A stretch of 64,000 bases of DNA, taken from the NCBI GenBank assembly GCA_017452945.1, contig JAFTLD010000014.1, positions 8,969 to 72,968 on the forward strand, given 5' to 3'. Source of the DNA: Clostridia bacterium. Lineage in GTDB: Bacteria > Bacillota_A > Clostridia > Oscillospirales > CAG-272. The notes beneath the pieces were generated by a model. That model saw nothing but the letters and a program-made list of their open reading frames with translations. It searched no databases and was not told where the DNA came from. Below are positions 17,053 through 26,357 of the stretch, piece by piece (within the stretch, counting starts at the first letter, position 1; each line of letters begins with the position of its first letter). The position numbers and the translations under genes were made by a program.

Positions 17053-18654
17053 ATGATGTTAGGACAAATCATTTCTGTTGCAGTGATTGTTTCTCTTGCA
17101 GTGCTTGGGTTGATTTTTGTACTCAGAGGATTGCACCGAGGCTTGATCAAGGCCTTGATGACGACAGGAAATCTTGTTTTGAGCGCCTTTCTTGCGTGCT
17201 TTTTGTCCAGAGATTTTACCACAATTGCCCGTGATTACGTCTATCCGCTGTTTGTGTGGGTTACGGGTTTGTTTGGATTGTCACTTGAGCAGGAGCTTGC
17301 CGAATTTGATGGGATCGTTACGCTTTTGCCTCTGCTTGTAGGGGTGCTTGTCACGCCATTACTGTTTTTGGTTTTCTTCGGGATTTTTCGAGCGATCATC
17401 GGTTTTGCTTTGATGTTTGTTTACAAGCCCAAACGCAAAACGGTGGATGAAGAAGGCAATACGGTCAAGATCAGACGGTACGTCCCTTTGTGGTCGCGTA
17501 TCAGTGGCGCGGCGGTGGGTGTTCTCAATGCGTTTTTGCTCTTGGCTATTCTGCTTTTGCCGATTGGCGGATATGCAAATATGATCTGTAATGTCAGCGA
17601 TGTATATTTTGCGGATCTGGACAGCTCTTCTTATTCAAGGGAGGGCTCAGGTGCTAACGAAAAGATCTACTTTATCGTACAGGATTACGTATCTCCTGTT
17701 AGAGATAATTGGTTTTTCAAAGTATCATATGGCACCATAGGTCGGCCATTGTTCAATCACATGACCTCCACAGCCTATAAGGGAGGGGAATTTGGTTTGG
17801 AAAACGAAACGGTCACAGCCATTGATCTGCTGCGCTCCTTGCAAAAGTTTTCCGCGACCAATTTTGCAACCTCACCTCAGCAGAGTGTGGATGCGTTGGG
17901 CGAAATGGTGGAAACACTTGAGCAAGCGGTATTGATGCCTGATCTGATGGCTTCACTGATAGCGGAGCTGTGTGATAACTGGGCACAGGGGGGCTCACTT
18001 ATGGGCATTGCGCGTCCGCAGTTGGGCGAGCTGCTTGACCCTACGTTTGACGTGTTGCTCAATATTATGACTACGGTGGACGGGGAAACCCTGATTGCGG
18101 ACCTGAACACATTGGTGGATGTATTGGATATGATGGTGGAATACAAGATTTTTTCCAACCTTGGCAATTCCGAGGCACTGATGGATACGATGTCCCAAAA
18201 TCCGGATATGCTTAAGAAGGTCATGGGCTGCTTTGAAGAAAACGAGCACTTGGCTCCCATGGCGATCGAGATCAAGCGTTTGTGCGTGCGCGCTGTGACC
18301 CAGTCCTTGGACATGGGGGACAGTGAGCTGACAGGCAAGCTGACAGAATCGATCAATGCGAATAAGGATCAGCCCGAGCGGCTCAGCCAAGCCTTGACCG
18401 AGATCGTGCAGGATTATCTGGGAGATCAGGACGTCACGGCGACCGTCAGCCCCGAGCTTGTGGATGAGGTTGCCGAGGCAATCGTCAACGAGTTTGCCGG
18501 ACAGGATATCGTGACAGAGGAAGAGGTCATTGATTTTGTGCTGAATTATGCATCCGGTAATCTGATGGGCAGCAGCGGCAGTATTGATCTGGACGGAGAC
18601 GGGATTCCTGACGGGGATCTGAACAGTGTTCCGAACGGTTCGATCGAGGGCTAA
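17053..18654 (+). CDS. CvpA-like multi-pass membrane protein with long extracytoplasmic tail
   Basis: 533 residues. The first ~180 residues carry four helices in the CvpA (colicin V production) pattern: a Gly-rich first turn (RGLHRGLIKAL) and later SRISGAAVGVLNAFLLLAILL. Unlike ordinary CvpA (~160-180 residues), a soluble acidic helical tail of about 340 residues follows, ending in DLDGDGIPDGD, which looks like a calcium-binding loop of the dockerin/thrombospondin-3 kind. The start ATG 17053 has GGAG 8 bases upstream. CvpA proteins affect envelope integrity and secretion; the role of the tail is unknown. Alone behind its promoter. Confidence 0.65.
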   Translation: MMLGQIISVAVIVSLAVLGLIFVLRGLHRGLIKALMTTGNLVLSAFLACFLSRDFTTIARDYVYPLFVWVTGLFGLSLEQELAEFDGIVTLLPLLVGVLVTPLLFLVFFGIFRAIIGFALMFVYKPKRKTVDEEGNTVKIRRYVPLWSRISGAAVGVLNAFLLLAILLLPIGGYANMICNVSDVYFADLDSSSYSREGSGANEKIYFIVQDYVSPVRDNWFFKVSYGTIGRPLFNHMTSTAYKGGEFGLENETVTAIDLLRSLQKFSATNFATSPQQSVDALGEMVETLEQAVLMPDLMASLIAELCDNWAQGGSLMGIARPQLGELLDPTFDVLLNIMTTVDGETLIADLNTLVDVLDMMVEYKIFSNLGNSEALMDTMSQNPDMLKKVMGCFEENEHLAPMAIEIKRLCVRAVTQSLDMGDSELTGKLTESINANKDQPERLSQALTEIVQDYLGDQDVTATVSPELVDEVAEAIVNEFAGQDIVTEEEVIDFVLNYASGNLMGSSGSIDLDGDGIPDGDLNSVPNGSIEG

Positions 18655-18670
18655 AAAGGTGAATAAAACC

Positions 18671-18700
18671 GGCGTGATACTCCAAGCGGAGTATCACGCC
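18671..18700 (+). terminator. terminator-like hairpin with the CTCCAAGCGGAG core
   Basis: Perfect 13-bp stem GGCGTGATACTCC/GGAGTATCACGCC with the tetraloop AAGC, then a pyrimidine-rich tract. The same core is reused at 48023 and 63871. Confidence 0.7.
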
Positions 18701-18750
18701 CTTCATATTCTTTCCTTTGCGTGAATAAAACATAACAAAGGGGGGATTTT

Positions 18751-19365
18751 ATGCAGATCAAGCAAAATACAAAGCAGGTGCGCGTGATGCAGAGCGGAGC
18801 GGTGGTGCTGCGTGCGCAAGCCACGTACGTTACAGCGGAGGGCGAAGGTTTTGAAAAATTCAACGCATGTTATGAAAATGCAGCTATGGCGTATCTGAAG
18901 TGGGCAGAGCACAAGCAAGGAAAAATGCTGCAGGAGGAGTATGCAACGCAAAAGTCGGATCGCATGTTTGGCTTTCGTCCCATGATTTGCCGCATGGATA
19001 CGCGGGTGGTATGGCAACAGGGACAATTTTTATCGGTGGTTACCGATAGCATACGCAACAGCGGTACACCGGGCGAATATCCGATCTGCCATCGCAATGC
19101 CGACGTGTGGGATATGGGGCGCGGGGTGGTCATACCGTTAAAGTATTTTCTGATGCACGTACCTGCGTTGCGTGGCATTCGCGTAGGAGGAAAACGGCCG
19201 GAAGGAATCTGGCTTGAGCAAGACGGTGCTGTGCTTTATCACAATGCGGGAGCGGATGGGTATGCAGAACTCCGTACCGGATTGCACATCGGCTTTGTGC
19301 CAAGAAAAGGGGGCGGTGTGCAGGATTTTGTGCCCGTTCTTGCAGATCACGCAAGTGATTTTTGA
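18751..19365 (+). CDS. DUF3298/RsiV-like domain protein
   Basis: 204 residues, no signal peptide or membrane helix. The order of blocks (GFEKFNACYENAAMAYLKW, then FLSVVTDSI, then WDMGRGVVIPLKYFL) resembles the DUF3298 domain found in anti-sigma factors such as RsiV, but the usual YTGGAH motif is replaced by NSGTPGEYP, and the N-terminal anchor is missing. It is therefore a soluble stand-alone variant, or a different family with a similar layout. A GGGGGG ribosome site lies 5 bases before the ATG. It sits between two terminator/promoter boundaries and has no clear operon partner. Confidence 0.5.
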   Translation: MQIKQNTKQVRVMQSGAVVLRAQATYVTAEGEGFEKFNACYENAAMAYLKWAEHKQGKMLQEEYATQKSDRMFGFRPMICRMDTRVVWQQGQFLSVVTDSIRNSGTPGEYPICHRNADVWDMGRGVVIPLKYFLMHVPALRGIRVGGKRPEGIWLEQDGAVLYHNAGADGYAELRTGLHIGFVPRKGGGVQDFVPVLADHASDF

Positions 19366-19413
19366 ATCATGATGAAAATGTGTCCGATCTTCCGGAAAAA
19401 TAAGTAAAATTAC

Positions 19414-19442
19414 TTGCATTTATAGGACATTTATGGTAAAAT
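19414..19442 (+). promoter_or_regulatory. promoter of the V-ATPase operon
   Basis: TTGCAT (19414-19419), 17-bp spacer, TAAAAT (19437-19442) with an extended -10 TGG. No other promoter of this quality was found inside the operon. Confidence 0.7.
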
Positions 19443-19505
19443 ATATCTTATAGTGGCAAAAAATAAAAGCCACGCGGAATCAATAAAAAAAGGACGGTGA
19501 ACCTT

Positions 19506-19826
19506 TTGGCAAAGGAAACGATTCTGAAGATCACACAGGCTGAGGCACAGGCTGCAGAGATCGTCGAAAAGGCGAAAGAAAGAGCGAAAGCCATGTATGC
19601 CGAAACCGCACAAAAAAGCAATGAGGACCGCGTACGGATCGAACAAGAGACCGAAGACAGATTGCGCGCGATGTTGGATGATATGCAAAGCAAAAGCGAG
19701 CAGATTCTGCAAAGAAGCTTGCAGAGTGCGCAAAAGGACGCGGAAAACATGAATAAAATGGCAGAGCTCCATATGGAGGAGGCTGTCAAGGCAATCGTTT
19801 GGGGGATCATGGAGCAATGTCAGTAA
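19506..19826 (+). CDS. V-type ATPase peripheral stalk subunit (H/NtpF-like)
   Basis: 106 residues, nearly all charged coiled coil (KITQAEAQAAEIVEKAKERA). Position and length fit the H (AhaH/NtpF) subunit, which pairs with subunit E to form the peripheral stalk. TTG 19506 is preferred: AGGACGGTGA lies just upstream, while the in-frame GTG at 19497 overlaps that site. It overlaps the I-subunit gene by 10 bp. Confidence 0.8.
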   Translation: MAKETILKITQAEAQAAEIVEKAKERAKAMYAETAQKSNEDRVRIEQETEDRLRAMLDDMQSKSEQILQRSLQSAQKDAENMNKMAELHMEEAVKAIVWGIMEQCQ

Positions 19827-21787
19827 GTACGATGCGAAAGCTGACCGTGTTTGCACCCAAGGACCAAGCCGACGCACTGATCCATCGGCTTATGCGCTTG
19901 CGTTGTGTGCAGGTGCAGGAGGTGGAGGATGCGCAGGCCCTGCTTTTGCGCATCAATTGCGATGCGCAAAAGGCGGAAGCCGAGCGGCGCGTTGCCGCCG
20001 TTGGGGAGGCCTTGGAGATCCTTGCCAAGTTTTCCGAGAGGAAAGGGCTTGTGCAGACCCGAAAGCAGCTGGATACAGAAAAATTTATGGCTGAGCGGTA
20101 TCAGACCGTAATGGATGCTGTGGAGCGTACGCTCGTGCTTGCGCAGCGTGAAAATGAATGCAATACAGAGATTGTGGCACTCAGGACACGCATGCACACG
20201 CTGGCTCCATGGCTGATCCACAGGGTACCGCTGGGGCTGGAGGGGACCAAATGCTGTGAGGTGCAGTTGGGTTCGTTCCCTGCAAAAACAAAGATCGAGG
20301 CGGTCAATCAATCGCTTGCCGAGCTTTGTGCCGTGGCCAAGAGCGTATTCTCCGATGAAGACGGTGAATATGCATGGGTCATCTGCCATCGGGCGGACAG
20401 CGCAGCGGTGCAACGCGTGTTGAGTGAAAGAGGCTTTATCAGGGCTTCGCTCAAGGAGTTCTCAGCTCCCGCCAAAGAGGAATATGGAAACTGTAAAAAA
20501 GCCTGTGAGGTGCTGCAGGCGGAGATTGCACAGATCAAACAGCAGTTTATCGGGCTGGCGGGAATGCTGGACGACTTGGAAATGCTGTGGGATATAGAAA
20601 ACTCCAATTTGACCGCTGCCGTTGCCAAGCAAAAGCTGGCGCAGACCGGCTATTGCGCGGTGATGCAGGGCTGGGCGCCCTTGCGGACGGTGGACAAGGT
20701 TGCACAGGCCTTGGATGAGGCAGAATGCGCCTTTGTATTTGAAGAGCCTGCACCGGGAGAAGAGCCGCCCGTGCTGTTGCGTAACAACAAGTTTGCGGCC
20801 AACTTCGAGTGGGTGGTCAGCATGTATTCCTACCCCAAATACGGCACCTACGATCCCACCATGGTCATGAGCATCTTCTACTTTTTGATCTTTGGTTTGA
20901 TGTTTGCCGACGTGGGTTACGGCCTTTTGTTAGCACTTGGCGGATTTTTGATCCCCGTGATCATCAAACCGCGTGACGGATTGCGCCGCACGCTGAATAT
21001 GTTCGGCTATTGCGGCATTGCGTGCGTGATATGCGGCGTGATATTTGGCGGTTGGTTTGGAGACATGCCTTATGCCATTATGGTCAATTTGTTGGGGATT
21101 TTCGAATCCACCGAAGCAGCGATAGAAGCCGTACCGTTCTTCAACGGTGTACAGCTCAGTCTTGGCGGTGAGCCAATCGCACTCAATCCGCTCTCCAATC
21201 CGTTGGCGTTCCTGGTGGTTTCACTGGGCGTGGGTGCCGTGCATCTGATTGCAGGCATGATCGTCAAGTTCGTGCTGCTTTGCAAGGACAAGCACGTATT
21301 CGCAGCAATCTTTGACGTAGGCTCGTGGCTGATCATCTTTGCGGGCATCGGCGTGGTGTTCTTACACAAGACTGCGGGTATCGTGATGATCGCGCTTGGT
21401 GTGCTGATGATCATCTGCACCGCGGGCAGAAGTGCCAAGAACCCGATTATGAAGTTTCTCAAGGGTCTCTTGGGGCTTTACGATGCCATCAATTACGCAT
21501 CGGATCTGTTGTCCTATTCCAGAATTCTTGCGCTGGGACTTGCCTCGGCGGTGATTGCGCAGGTGGTCAATATGGTGGGTACCATGTTTGTGTCCGGCAT
21601 CCCGGGATTTGTGATCCTGCTTGTCGTTTCGCTGATTGGACACTCAATCAATATGGCGCTGAATGTATTGGGATCGTTTGTGCATACCAGCAGATTGCAG
21701 TATCTGGAATTCTTCGGAAAATTCTTTGAGGATGGCGGAGAAGAGTTTGTTCCTCTTGCCCCCTCGGACCGTTATACGGATCAATAA
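19817..21787 (+). CDS. ntpI: V-type ATPase subunit I
   Basis: 656 residues. The N-terminal half is cytoplasmic and coiled-coil rich (peripheral-stalk attachment). The C-terminal half (~from 345) has seven to eight membrane helices, including the conserved YDAINYASDLLSYSRILALG stretch. In V/A-ATPases the Arg of that stretch faces the rotor and is needed for ion release. Start ATG 19817 is inside the end of the preceding gene; an ATG 15 bp later lacks a ribosome site. Together with K it forms the membrane motor. Confidence 0.93.
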   Translation: MSVSTMRKLTVFAPKDQADALIHRLMRLRCVQVQEVEDAQALLLRINCDAQKAEAERRVAAVGEALEILAKFSERKGLVQTRKQLDTEKFMAERYQTVMDAVERTLVLAQRENECNTEIVALRTRMHTLAPWLIHRVPLGLEGTKCCEVQLGSFPAKTKIEAVNQSLAELCAVAKSVFSDEDGEYAWVICHRADSAAVQRVLSERGFIRASLKEFSAPAKEEYGNCKKACEVLQAEIAQIKQQFIGLAGMLDDLEMLWDIENSNLTAAVAKQKLAQTGYCAVMQGWAPLRTVDKVAQALDEAECAFVFEEPAPGEEPPVLLRNNKFAANFEWVVSMYSYPKYGTYDPTMVMSIFYFLIFGLMFADVGYGLLLALGGFLIPVIIKPRDGLRRTLNMFGYCGIACVICGVIFGGWFGDMPYAIMVNLLGIFESTEAAIEAVPFFNGVQLSLGGEPIALNPLSNPLAFLVVSLGVGAVHLIAGMIVKFVLLCKDKHVFAAIFDVGSWLIIFAGIGVVFLHKTAGIVMIALGVLMIICTAGRSAKNPIMKFLKGLLGLYDAINYASDLLSYSRILALGLASAVIAQVVNMVGTMFVSGIPGFVILLVVSLIGHSINMALNVLGSFVHTSRLQYLEFFGKFFEDGGEEFVPLAPSDRYTDQ

Positions 21788-21824
21788 AATTTCATTCAAA
21801 TATTTTTAAGGAGAAATAAATATC

Positions 21825-22460
21825 ATGAAAAAGACAATTCTTTTGACAATCGTTATGACTGCCGTTCTGGCACTCGTTCTTTCTATCGGTGTTTTTGCAG
21901 CTGAAGAGCCCGTCGCGCCCATGGATCCCAATCCTATGGGACAGCAGCAGGCTGAGCAAGAGCCTTCACTGTTCTCTATGATCTTTAGCGGCGGTGCACT
22001 TGCTATTCTGGGTGCAGCCGTTGCAGTCGGTCTTGCGGGCATTGGCTCCGCAAAGGGCGTTGGCATGGTTGGTGAAGCGACCTGCGGTTTGCTTACCGAG
22101 AATCCCAATGCGTTTGGTAAAGCATTCTTGTTGATGGCACTTCCCATGACCCAGGGTATTTACGGCTTGGTAATTGCATTCCTGATTCTGTTCAAGACGG
22201 GTTTGTTTGCCGAGGGCCATATGGACAACCTGCTGGCTTTGTCCGTAGAAGAGGGCGCTTACTATCTCATGTCCGCACTGCCCATCGGTGTTGTTGGTCT
22301 GATTTCTGCGATCAAGCAGGCAAGAGTATCTGTTTCGGGTATCAATCTGCTTGCTAAGCGTCCCGAAAAGGTCATCAATGCCGTCACATCCGCGGCTTTG
22401 GTAGAAACTTACGCGATCTGTGCGTTGTTGATCTCGGTTTTGCTGGTATTGGTAGGCTGA
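21825..22460 (+). CDS. ntpK: V-type ATPase subunit K (rotor ring), Na+-type signature
   Basis: 211 residues: two fused c-type hairpins (~55-125 and ~145-211) preceded by an unusual N-terminal hydrophobic segment (~5-25, ending VFAAEE) that looks like a cleavable signal. The conserved carboxylate is Glu194 in the second hairpin (LVETYAI). The residues that bind Na+ in Enterococcus hirae NtpK (Leu61, Thr64, Gln65, Gln110, Glu139) correspond here to Leu106, Thr109, Gln110, Gln165 and Glu194, with identical 3- and 29-residue spacings where the loop length does not differ. Sodium translocation is therefore predicted. AAGGAG precedes the ATG. Confidence 0.93.
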   Translation: MKKTILLTIVMTAVLALVLSIGVFAAEEPVAPMDPNPMGQQQAEQEPSLFSMIFSGGALAILGAAVAVGLAGIGSAKGVGMVGEATCGLLTENPNAFGKAFLLMALPMTQGIYGLVIAFLILFKTGLFAEGHMDNLLALSVEEGAYYLMSALPIGVVGLISAIKQARVSVSGINLLAKRPEKVINAVTSAALVETYAICALLISVLLVLVG

Positions 22461-22515
22461 TTTTAGTTGCATGGTGGCAAAGGCCACGCACACAGATTGA
22501 GAATTGAGGAAAATC

Positions 22516-23196
22516 ATGACAGGACTTGAAAAAATCACTTCCCGCATCATAGAGGATGCCCGTGCCGAGGCGCAGGAGATCTTGGATGAGGCAACGGAAA
22601 AGAGCCTTGAGGTCAGAGCAAAGAATCTGGCCGAGGTGCAGGCAACCTGCGACCGCATGGTCGCGGATGCCGAGCGTGAGGGCGAAAGTTTAGTCATCCG
22701 TGCCAAATCGAGCGCTGCTATGACCAGAAGAAATATCGAGCTTGCCGCAAAGAGTGAAATGATCGAGCGTGCGTTTGACCGCGCGATGCAGGAGATCTAT
22801 GACATGGATCGCGAAAGATACGCCGCCCTTCTGCTCTCGCTTTTGTGCAAGACCTTGAATGCGCAAAGAGAATCCGAGCGCGACAGCATGCGTTTGTACG
22901 GTGAGGACGTAGCACCTGCCTATTATGAGCTGATGCTCAACGCGCGTGACGGTGCCGACGTAGCCCCTATGCTGATGCTGGGCATCAGAAATGCCGCTGC
23001 AGCGGGCAAGATTCCCGCAGATATGGCAACCAAGCTCAGGCTTGTCAAGGAGCCGGTTTCCATTGACGGTGGCCTTGTGCTGCGCTGCGGAGATATTGAA
23101 ATCAACTGTGCGTTTTCCATGATCCTGGCGGCTATCCGCCCCGAATTGGAATCTCGCGTACAGCAGATCCTTTATAAGGATCAGATCAAATCCTAA
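22516..23196 (+). CDS. ntpE: V-type ATPase subunit E
   Basis: 226 residues: an N-terminal coiled coil (EDARAEAQEILDEAT) and a C-terminal globular domain ending in the conserved GGLVLRCGDIEINCAF stretch. It forms the peripheral stalk with the H subunit. ATG 22516 has GAGGA 5 bases upstream; the in-frame TTG at 22504 lacks one. Confidence 0.9.
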   Translation: MTGLEKITSRIIEDARAEAQEILDEATEKSLEVRAKNLAEVQATCDRMVADAEREGESLVIRAKSSAAMTRRNIELAAKSEMIERAFDRAMQEIYDMDRERYAALLLSLLCKTLNAQRESERDSMRLYGEDVAPAYYELMLNARDGADVAPMLMLGIRNAAAAGKIPADMATKLRLVKEPVSIDGGLVLRCGDIEINCAFSMILAAIRPELESRVQQILYKDQIKS

Positions 23197-23240
23197 AACA
23201 GCGACGATACTGTGTCGCTTTCGGAAAGGTTGTTTGACTC

Positions 23241-24251
23241 ATGTCGAAAAATCCACAACAAACCGCATATATGTATGCCTCCTCCCGCGTGCGTGCGCTT
23301 GAGGTGGGTATCATAGGAAAAGATCGTATTGAGCACCTGGCGGATGCTGCAGATCTTGGTGAGCTGTACGCACGTCTGGAGGAGTACGGTGTTACGCTGA
23401 TCCGTGATGAACAGGGAAGCGTGCTGACTGAGCCTGTGCTGCAGGGCATTCTTTCGGTGACTTTGCAAAACGTGCTTGAATCGGTCCCCGCTCCCGAGTT
23501 GTATGACTTTTTGCGGTATCCCTATGATTGCCATAATATCAAGGCAGCCATCAAGTGCCATTTGCGCGGACTGGATGCAGCGCCCATGATGATTGCGCTT
23601 GGCTCGGCTGACTGTAAAGAGGTTGCCAAAATGCCCGAAAAGGGAGATTTTTCGCCTCTGCCCACAGCGATGGCCAAGGCTGCTGAGCTTGCTGTACAGG
23701 CGTACGCAAAAACGGCAAATCCGCGCACGATCGACGTGTTGCTTGATAAGGCTTGCTTTGCGGATATGCTTGCCTGCGCCAAAAAGGGCGGGGAAGCCTT
23801 CCACGTGCAGCTGGTGCGCACACGTATCGACCTGATCAACGTTATGATTTGTCTGCGTCTTGTGCGCATGCAAGCGGGTGAGCAAGGGGCGGTGCTGCTG
23901 GAGCAGGCCATGCTTGACGGAGGAACTCTTGAAAAAGCATTGCTGATGCAGGTGTACGGGCAGGGAGAGACGGCTTTGACCGATATGCTGGCCCATACAA
24001 GTTATGACAAATTTGCCACTGCTTTGCGCGAAAGCGACGGCACGTCGGCAAGTGCTGAGAGGTTGGCGGACGATTTCTTTATGGAGCTTTTGCGCACAGC
24101 CAGATACACCACCTTCGGTGCATCTGTGCCCACGGCGTATTTCTATGCGCAGGAATATGCCGTTAAGAATATCCGTATTGTCATTGCCGCCAAGAGTGCG
24201 GGACTGAAGCCGGAAACCATTCGGGAAAGGATCAGGACAAGCTATGTATAA
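23241..24251 (+). CDS. ntpC: V-type ATPase subunit C
   Basis: 336 residues, all-helical, of the V/A-ATPase C (d) family that caps the membrane rotor ring and couples it to the central shaft. Landmarks are YASSRVRALE at the N-terminus and FLRYPYDCHNIKAAIKC near residue 95. It overlaps the F-subunit gene by 8 bp. Confidence 0.9.
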   Translation: MSKNPQQTAYMYASSRVRALEVGIIGKDRIEHLADAADLGELYARLEEYGVTLIRDEQGSVLTEPVLQGILSVTLQNVLESVPAPELYDFLRYPYDCHNIKAAIKCHLRGLDAAPMMIALGSADCKEVAKMPEKGDFSPLPTAMAKAAELAVQAYAKTANPRTIDVLLDKACFADMLACAKKGGEAFHVQLVRTRIDLINVMICLRLVRMQAGEQGAVLLEQAMLDGGTLEKALLMQVYGQGETALTDMLAHTSYDKFATALRESDGTSASAERLADDFFMELLRTARYTTFGASVPTAYFYAQEYAVKNIRIVIAAKSAGLKPETIRERIRTSYV

Positions 24252-24564
24252 GATCGGAATGATCGGTGAGCGTGACAGCGTCATCGGCTATATGGCGCTC
24301 GGCTTTGCGGTACACGAGGCTGAGGATGCCGATCGTGCGCGCGTGATTTTGCACACGCTTGCCAAAGACAGTGAATACGCCATTATATTTATCGTGGAAA
24401 ATTTCGCGGTGGCCTTGGAAGAGGACATTGCAAAATATAAGGATGTGCCCACCCCGGCGATCATATGTATACCGGGCAGAAACGGAACCACCGGCTACGG
24501 CCTTTCTCAGGTCAAAAAAGCCGTGGAGAGAGCGGTTGGCGCTGACATATTGTTTAAGGAATAA
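24244..24564 (+). CDS. ntpG: V-type ATPase subunit F
   Basis: 106 residues, Rossmann-like, matching the central-shaft F subunit (called NtpG in Enterococcus): it begins MYKIGMIGERDSVIGYMALG and has IICIPGRNG before the C-terminal helix. It starts inside the end of the C gene, and 12 bp separate it from the A gene. Confidence 0.9.
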   Translation: MYKIGMIGERDSVIGYMALGFAVHEAEDADRARVILHTLAKDSEYAIIFIVENFAVALEEDIAKYKDVPTPAIICIPGRNGTTGYGLSQVKKAVERAVGADILFKE

Positions 24565-24576
24565 GGAGTATCAGAT

Positions 24577-26337
24577 ATGGTAGAAGGAAAGATCCTCAAG
24601 GTATCCGGCCCGCTGGTTGTAGCGGAGGGGATGCGTGAAGCGAATATGTTTGACGTTGTCCGCGTGGGCAAGGACCGTCTGATCGGTGAGATCATTGAGA
24701 TGCACGGTGACCGTGCGTCCATTCAGGTATACGAAGAAACTGCAGGCATTGGCCGAGGTGACAAGGTGGTATCCACGGGTGCTCCCTTGTCGGTTGAGCT
24801 TGGCCCCGGCTTGCTTTCCAATATTTACGATGGCATTCAGCGCCCCTTGGAGGCAATCAAGGAGCGTTACGGTGCCAATATTGCCAAGGGTATTGATGAG
24901 CCAGCTTTGGATCGCAGTAAGTACTGGCACTTTACGCCGGCACACGTATTCGGCGACAAGGTCGGCCCGGGTGACGTGTACGGTACCGTGCAGGAAACCG
25001 ACGTCATTACCCACAAGATCATGGTTCCTCCCGGCATGACCGGCACCATTGTGGACTTGGTGGAGGGTGACTACCGTGTGACCGACCGTATCGGTAAGAT
25101 CAAGCGCCCAGACGGTACCATCGAAGAAATTTTCTTGGCACAGAAGTGGCCTGTACGTGTGTCCAGACCCTATGCCGAAAAGTTGCCTCCCGTTGAGCCC
25201 ATGATCACAGGTCAGCGCTCGATCGACGCGCTTTTCCCCATTGCAAAGGGTGGAACCGCGTGCGTTCCCGGCCCGTTCGGTGCGGGTAAAACGGTCGTGC
25301 AGCATCAGCTGGCTAAGTGGAGTGACGTGGACGTGGTGATCTATATCGGCTGCGGTGAGCGCGGCAACGAGATGACCGACGTTCTGCGTGAATTCCCCGA
25401 GCTGACCGACCCCAGAACGGGAAAATCGCTCATGGAGCGCACCGTGCTGATCGCCAACACCTCGGATATGCCCGTTGCGGCGCGTGAGGCTTCGATCTAT
25501 ACGGGTATTACCATTGCGGAATATTATCGCGATATGGGCTACAACGTAGCCGTTATCGCAGACTCGACCTCCCGTTGGGCAGAGGCCTTGCGTGAGATGT
25601 CGGGCAGATTGGAGGAAATGCCGGGTGAGGAGGGTTACCCCGCTTACCTGACCAGCCGTCTGGCGCAGTTCTACGAAAGAGCGGGCAAGGTGGTTTGCCT
25701 TGGTGACGACGGCCGAATCGGTACGCTTTCCGCCATCGGTGCGGTATCTCCGCAGGGCGGCGATATCTCCGAGCCTGTCACACAGGCAACGCTGCGTATC
25801 GTCAAGGTCTTCTGGGGATTGGATTCCTCGCTGGCCTACAAGCGTCATTTCCCGGCCATCAACTGGCTCAATTCCTACTCCTTGTACTGTGATCGCCTGA
25901 GCGATTGGTTCTCCGAGAACGTGTCGGCGCGTTGGATGGAAATGACCGGAAAGTGCCTGAAGATCCTGCAAAAAGAGGCGGAGCTCAATGAGATCGTGCA
26001 GCTGGTCGGTATGGACGCGCTTTCGAGTGAGGACAGATTGACTCTTGAGATCGCACGCAGTGTGCGTGAGGACTTTTTGCAGCAGTTTGCATTTGACGAG
26101 GTGGACGGATACACCCAGCTGGACAAGCAGTACGAAATGCTCACGCTGGTGTTTGATTTTGAGCAAAAGGCAGCCGAGGCAGTTGCTGCAGGAGCGGATA
26201 TTGAGGAGATTTCCACGCTGCCCGTGCGTGAGCAGATCGGCCGTTTCAAGGCGGTTCCTTACGCAGATTATAAGGCTGAATCCGCCAAAATCAAGCAAGA
26301 AATTTCCAATCAGCTGGATGCACTTACCCGCGCGTAA
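24577..26337 (+). CDS. ntpA: V-type ATPase catalytic subunit A
   Basis: 586 residues, normal for the bacterial family. The P-loop is GPFGAGKT (232-239). The non-homologous insertion of A subunits precedes it, and the catalytic region contains [13 protein letters not shown] and [20 protein letters not shown]. It hydrolyses ATP (or makes it in reverse) in the A3B3 head. No intein is present. GGAGT precedes the ATG. Confidence 0.97.
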   Translation: MVEGKILKVSGPLVVAEGMREANMFDVVRVGKDRLIGEIIEMHGDRASIQVYEETAGIGRGDKVVSTGAPLSVELGPGLLSNIYDGIQRPLEAIKERYGANIAKGIDEPALDRSKYWHFTPAHVFGDKVGPGDVYGTVQETDVITHKIMVPPGMTGTIVDLVEGDYRVTDRIGKIKRPDGTIEEIFLAQKWPVRVSRPYAEKLPPVEPMITGQRSIDALFPIAKGGTACVPGPFGAGKTVVQHQLAKWSDVDVVIYIGCGERGNEMTDVLREFPELTDPRTGKSLMERTVLIANTSDMPVAAREASIYTGITIAEYYRDMGYNVAVIADSTSRWAEALREMSGRLEEMPGEEGYPAYLTSRLAQFYERAGKVVCLGDDGRIGTLSAIGAVSPQGGDISEPVTQATLRIVKVFWGLDSSLAYKRHFPAINWLNSYSLYCDRLSDWFSENVSARWMEMTGKCLKILQKEAELNEIVQLVGMDALSSEDRLTLEIARSVREDFLQQFAFDEVDGYTQLDKQYEMLTLVFDFEQKAAEAVAAGADIEEISTLPVREQIGRFKAVPYADYKAESAKIKQEISNQLDALTRA

Positions 26338-26357
26338 GCTGAGAAAGGATTTGTATT

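Noticed and set aside
24571..26298. Long open frame antisense to the V-ATPase A gene
   Set aside because: It mirrors the codon pattern of the real gene on the other strand, has no ribosome site, and its translation resembles no protein.
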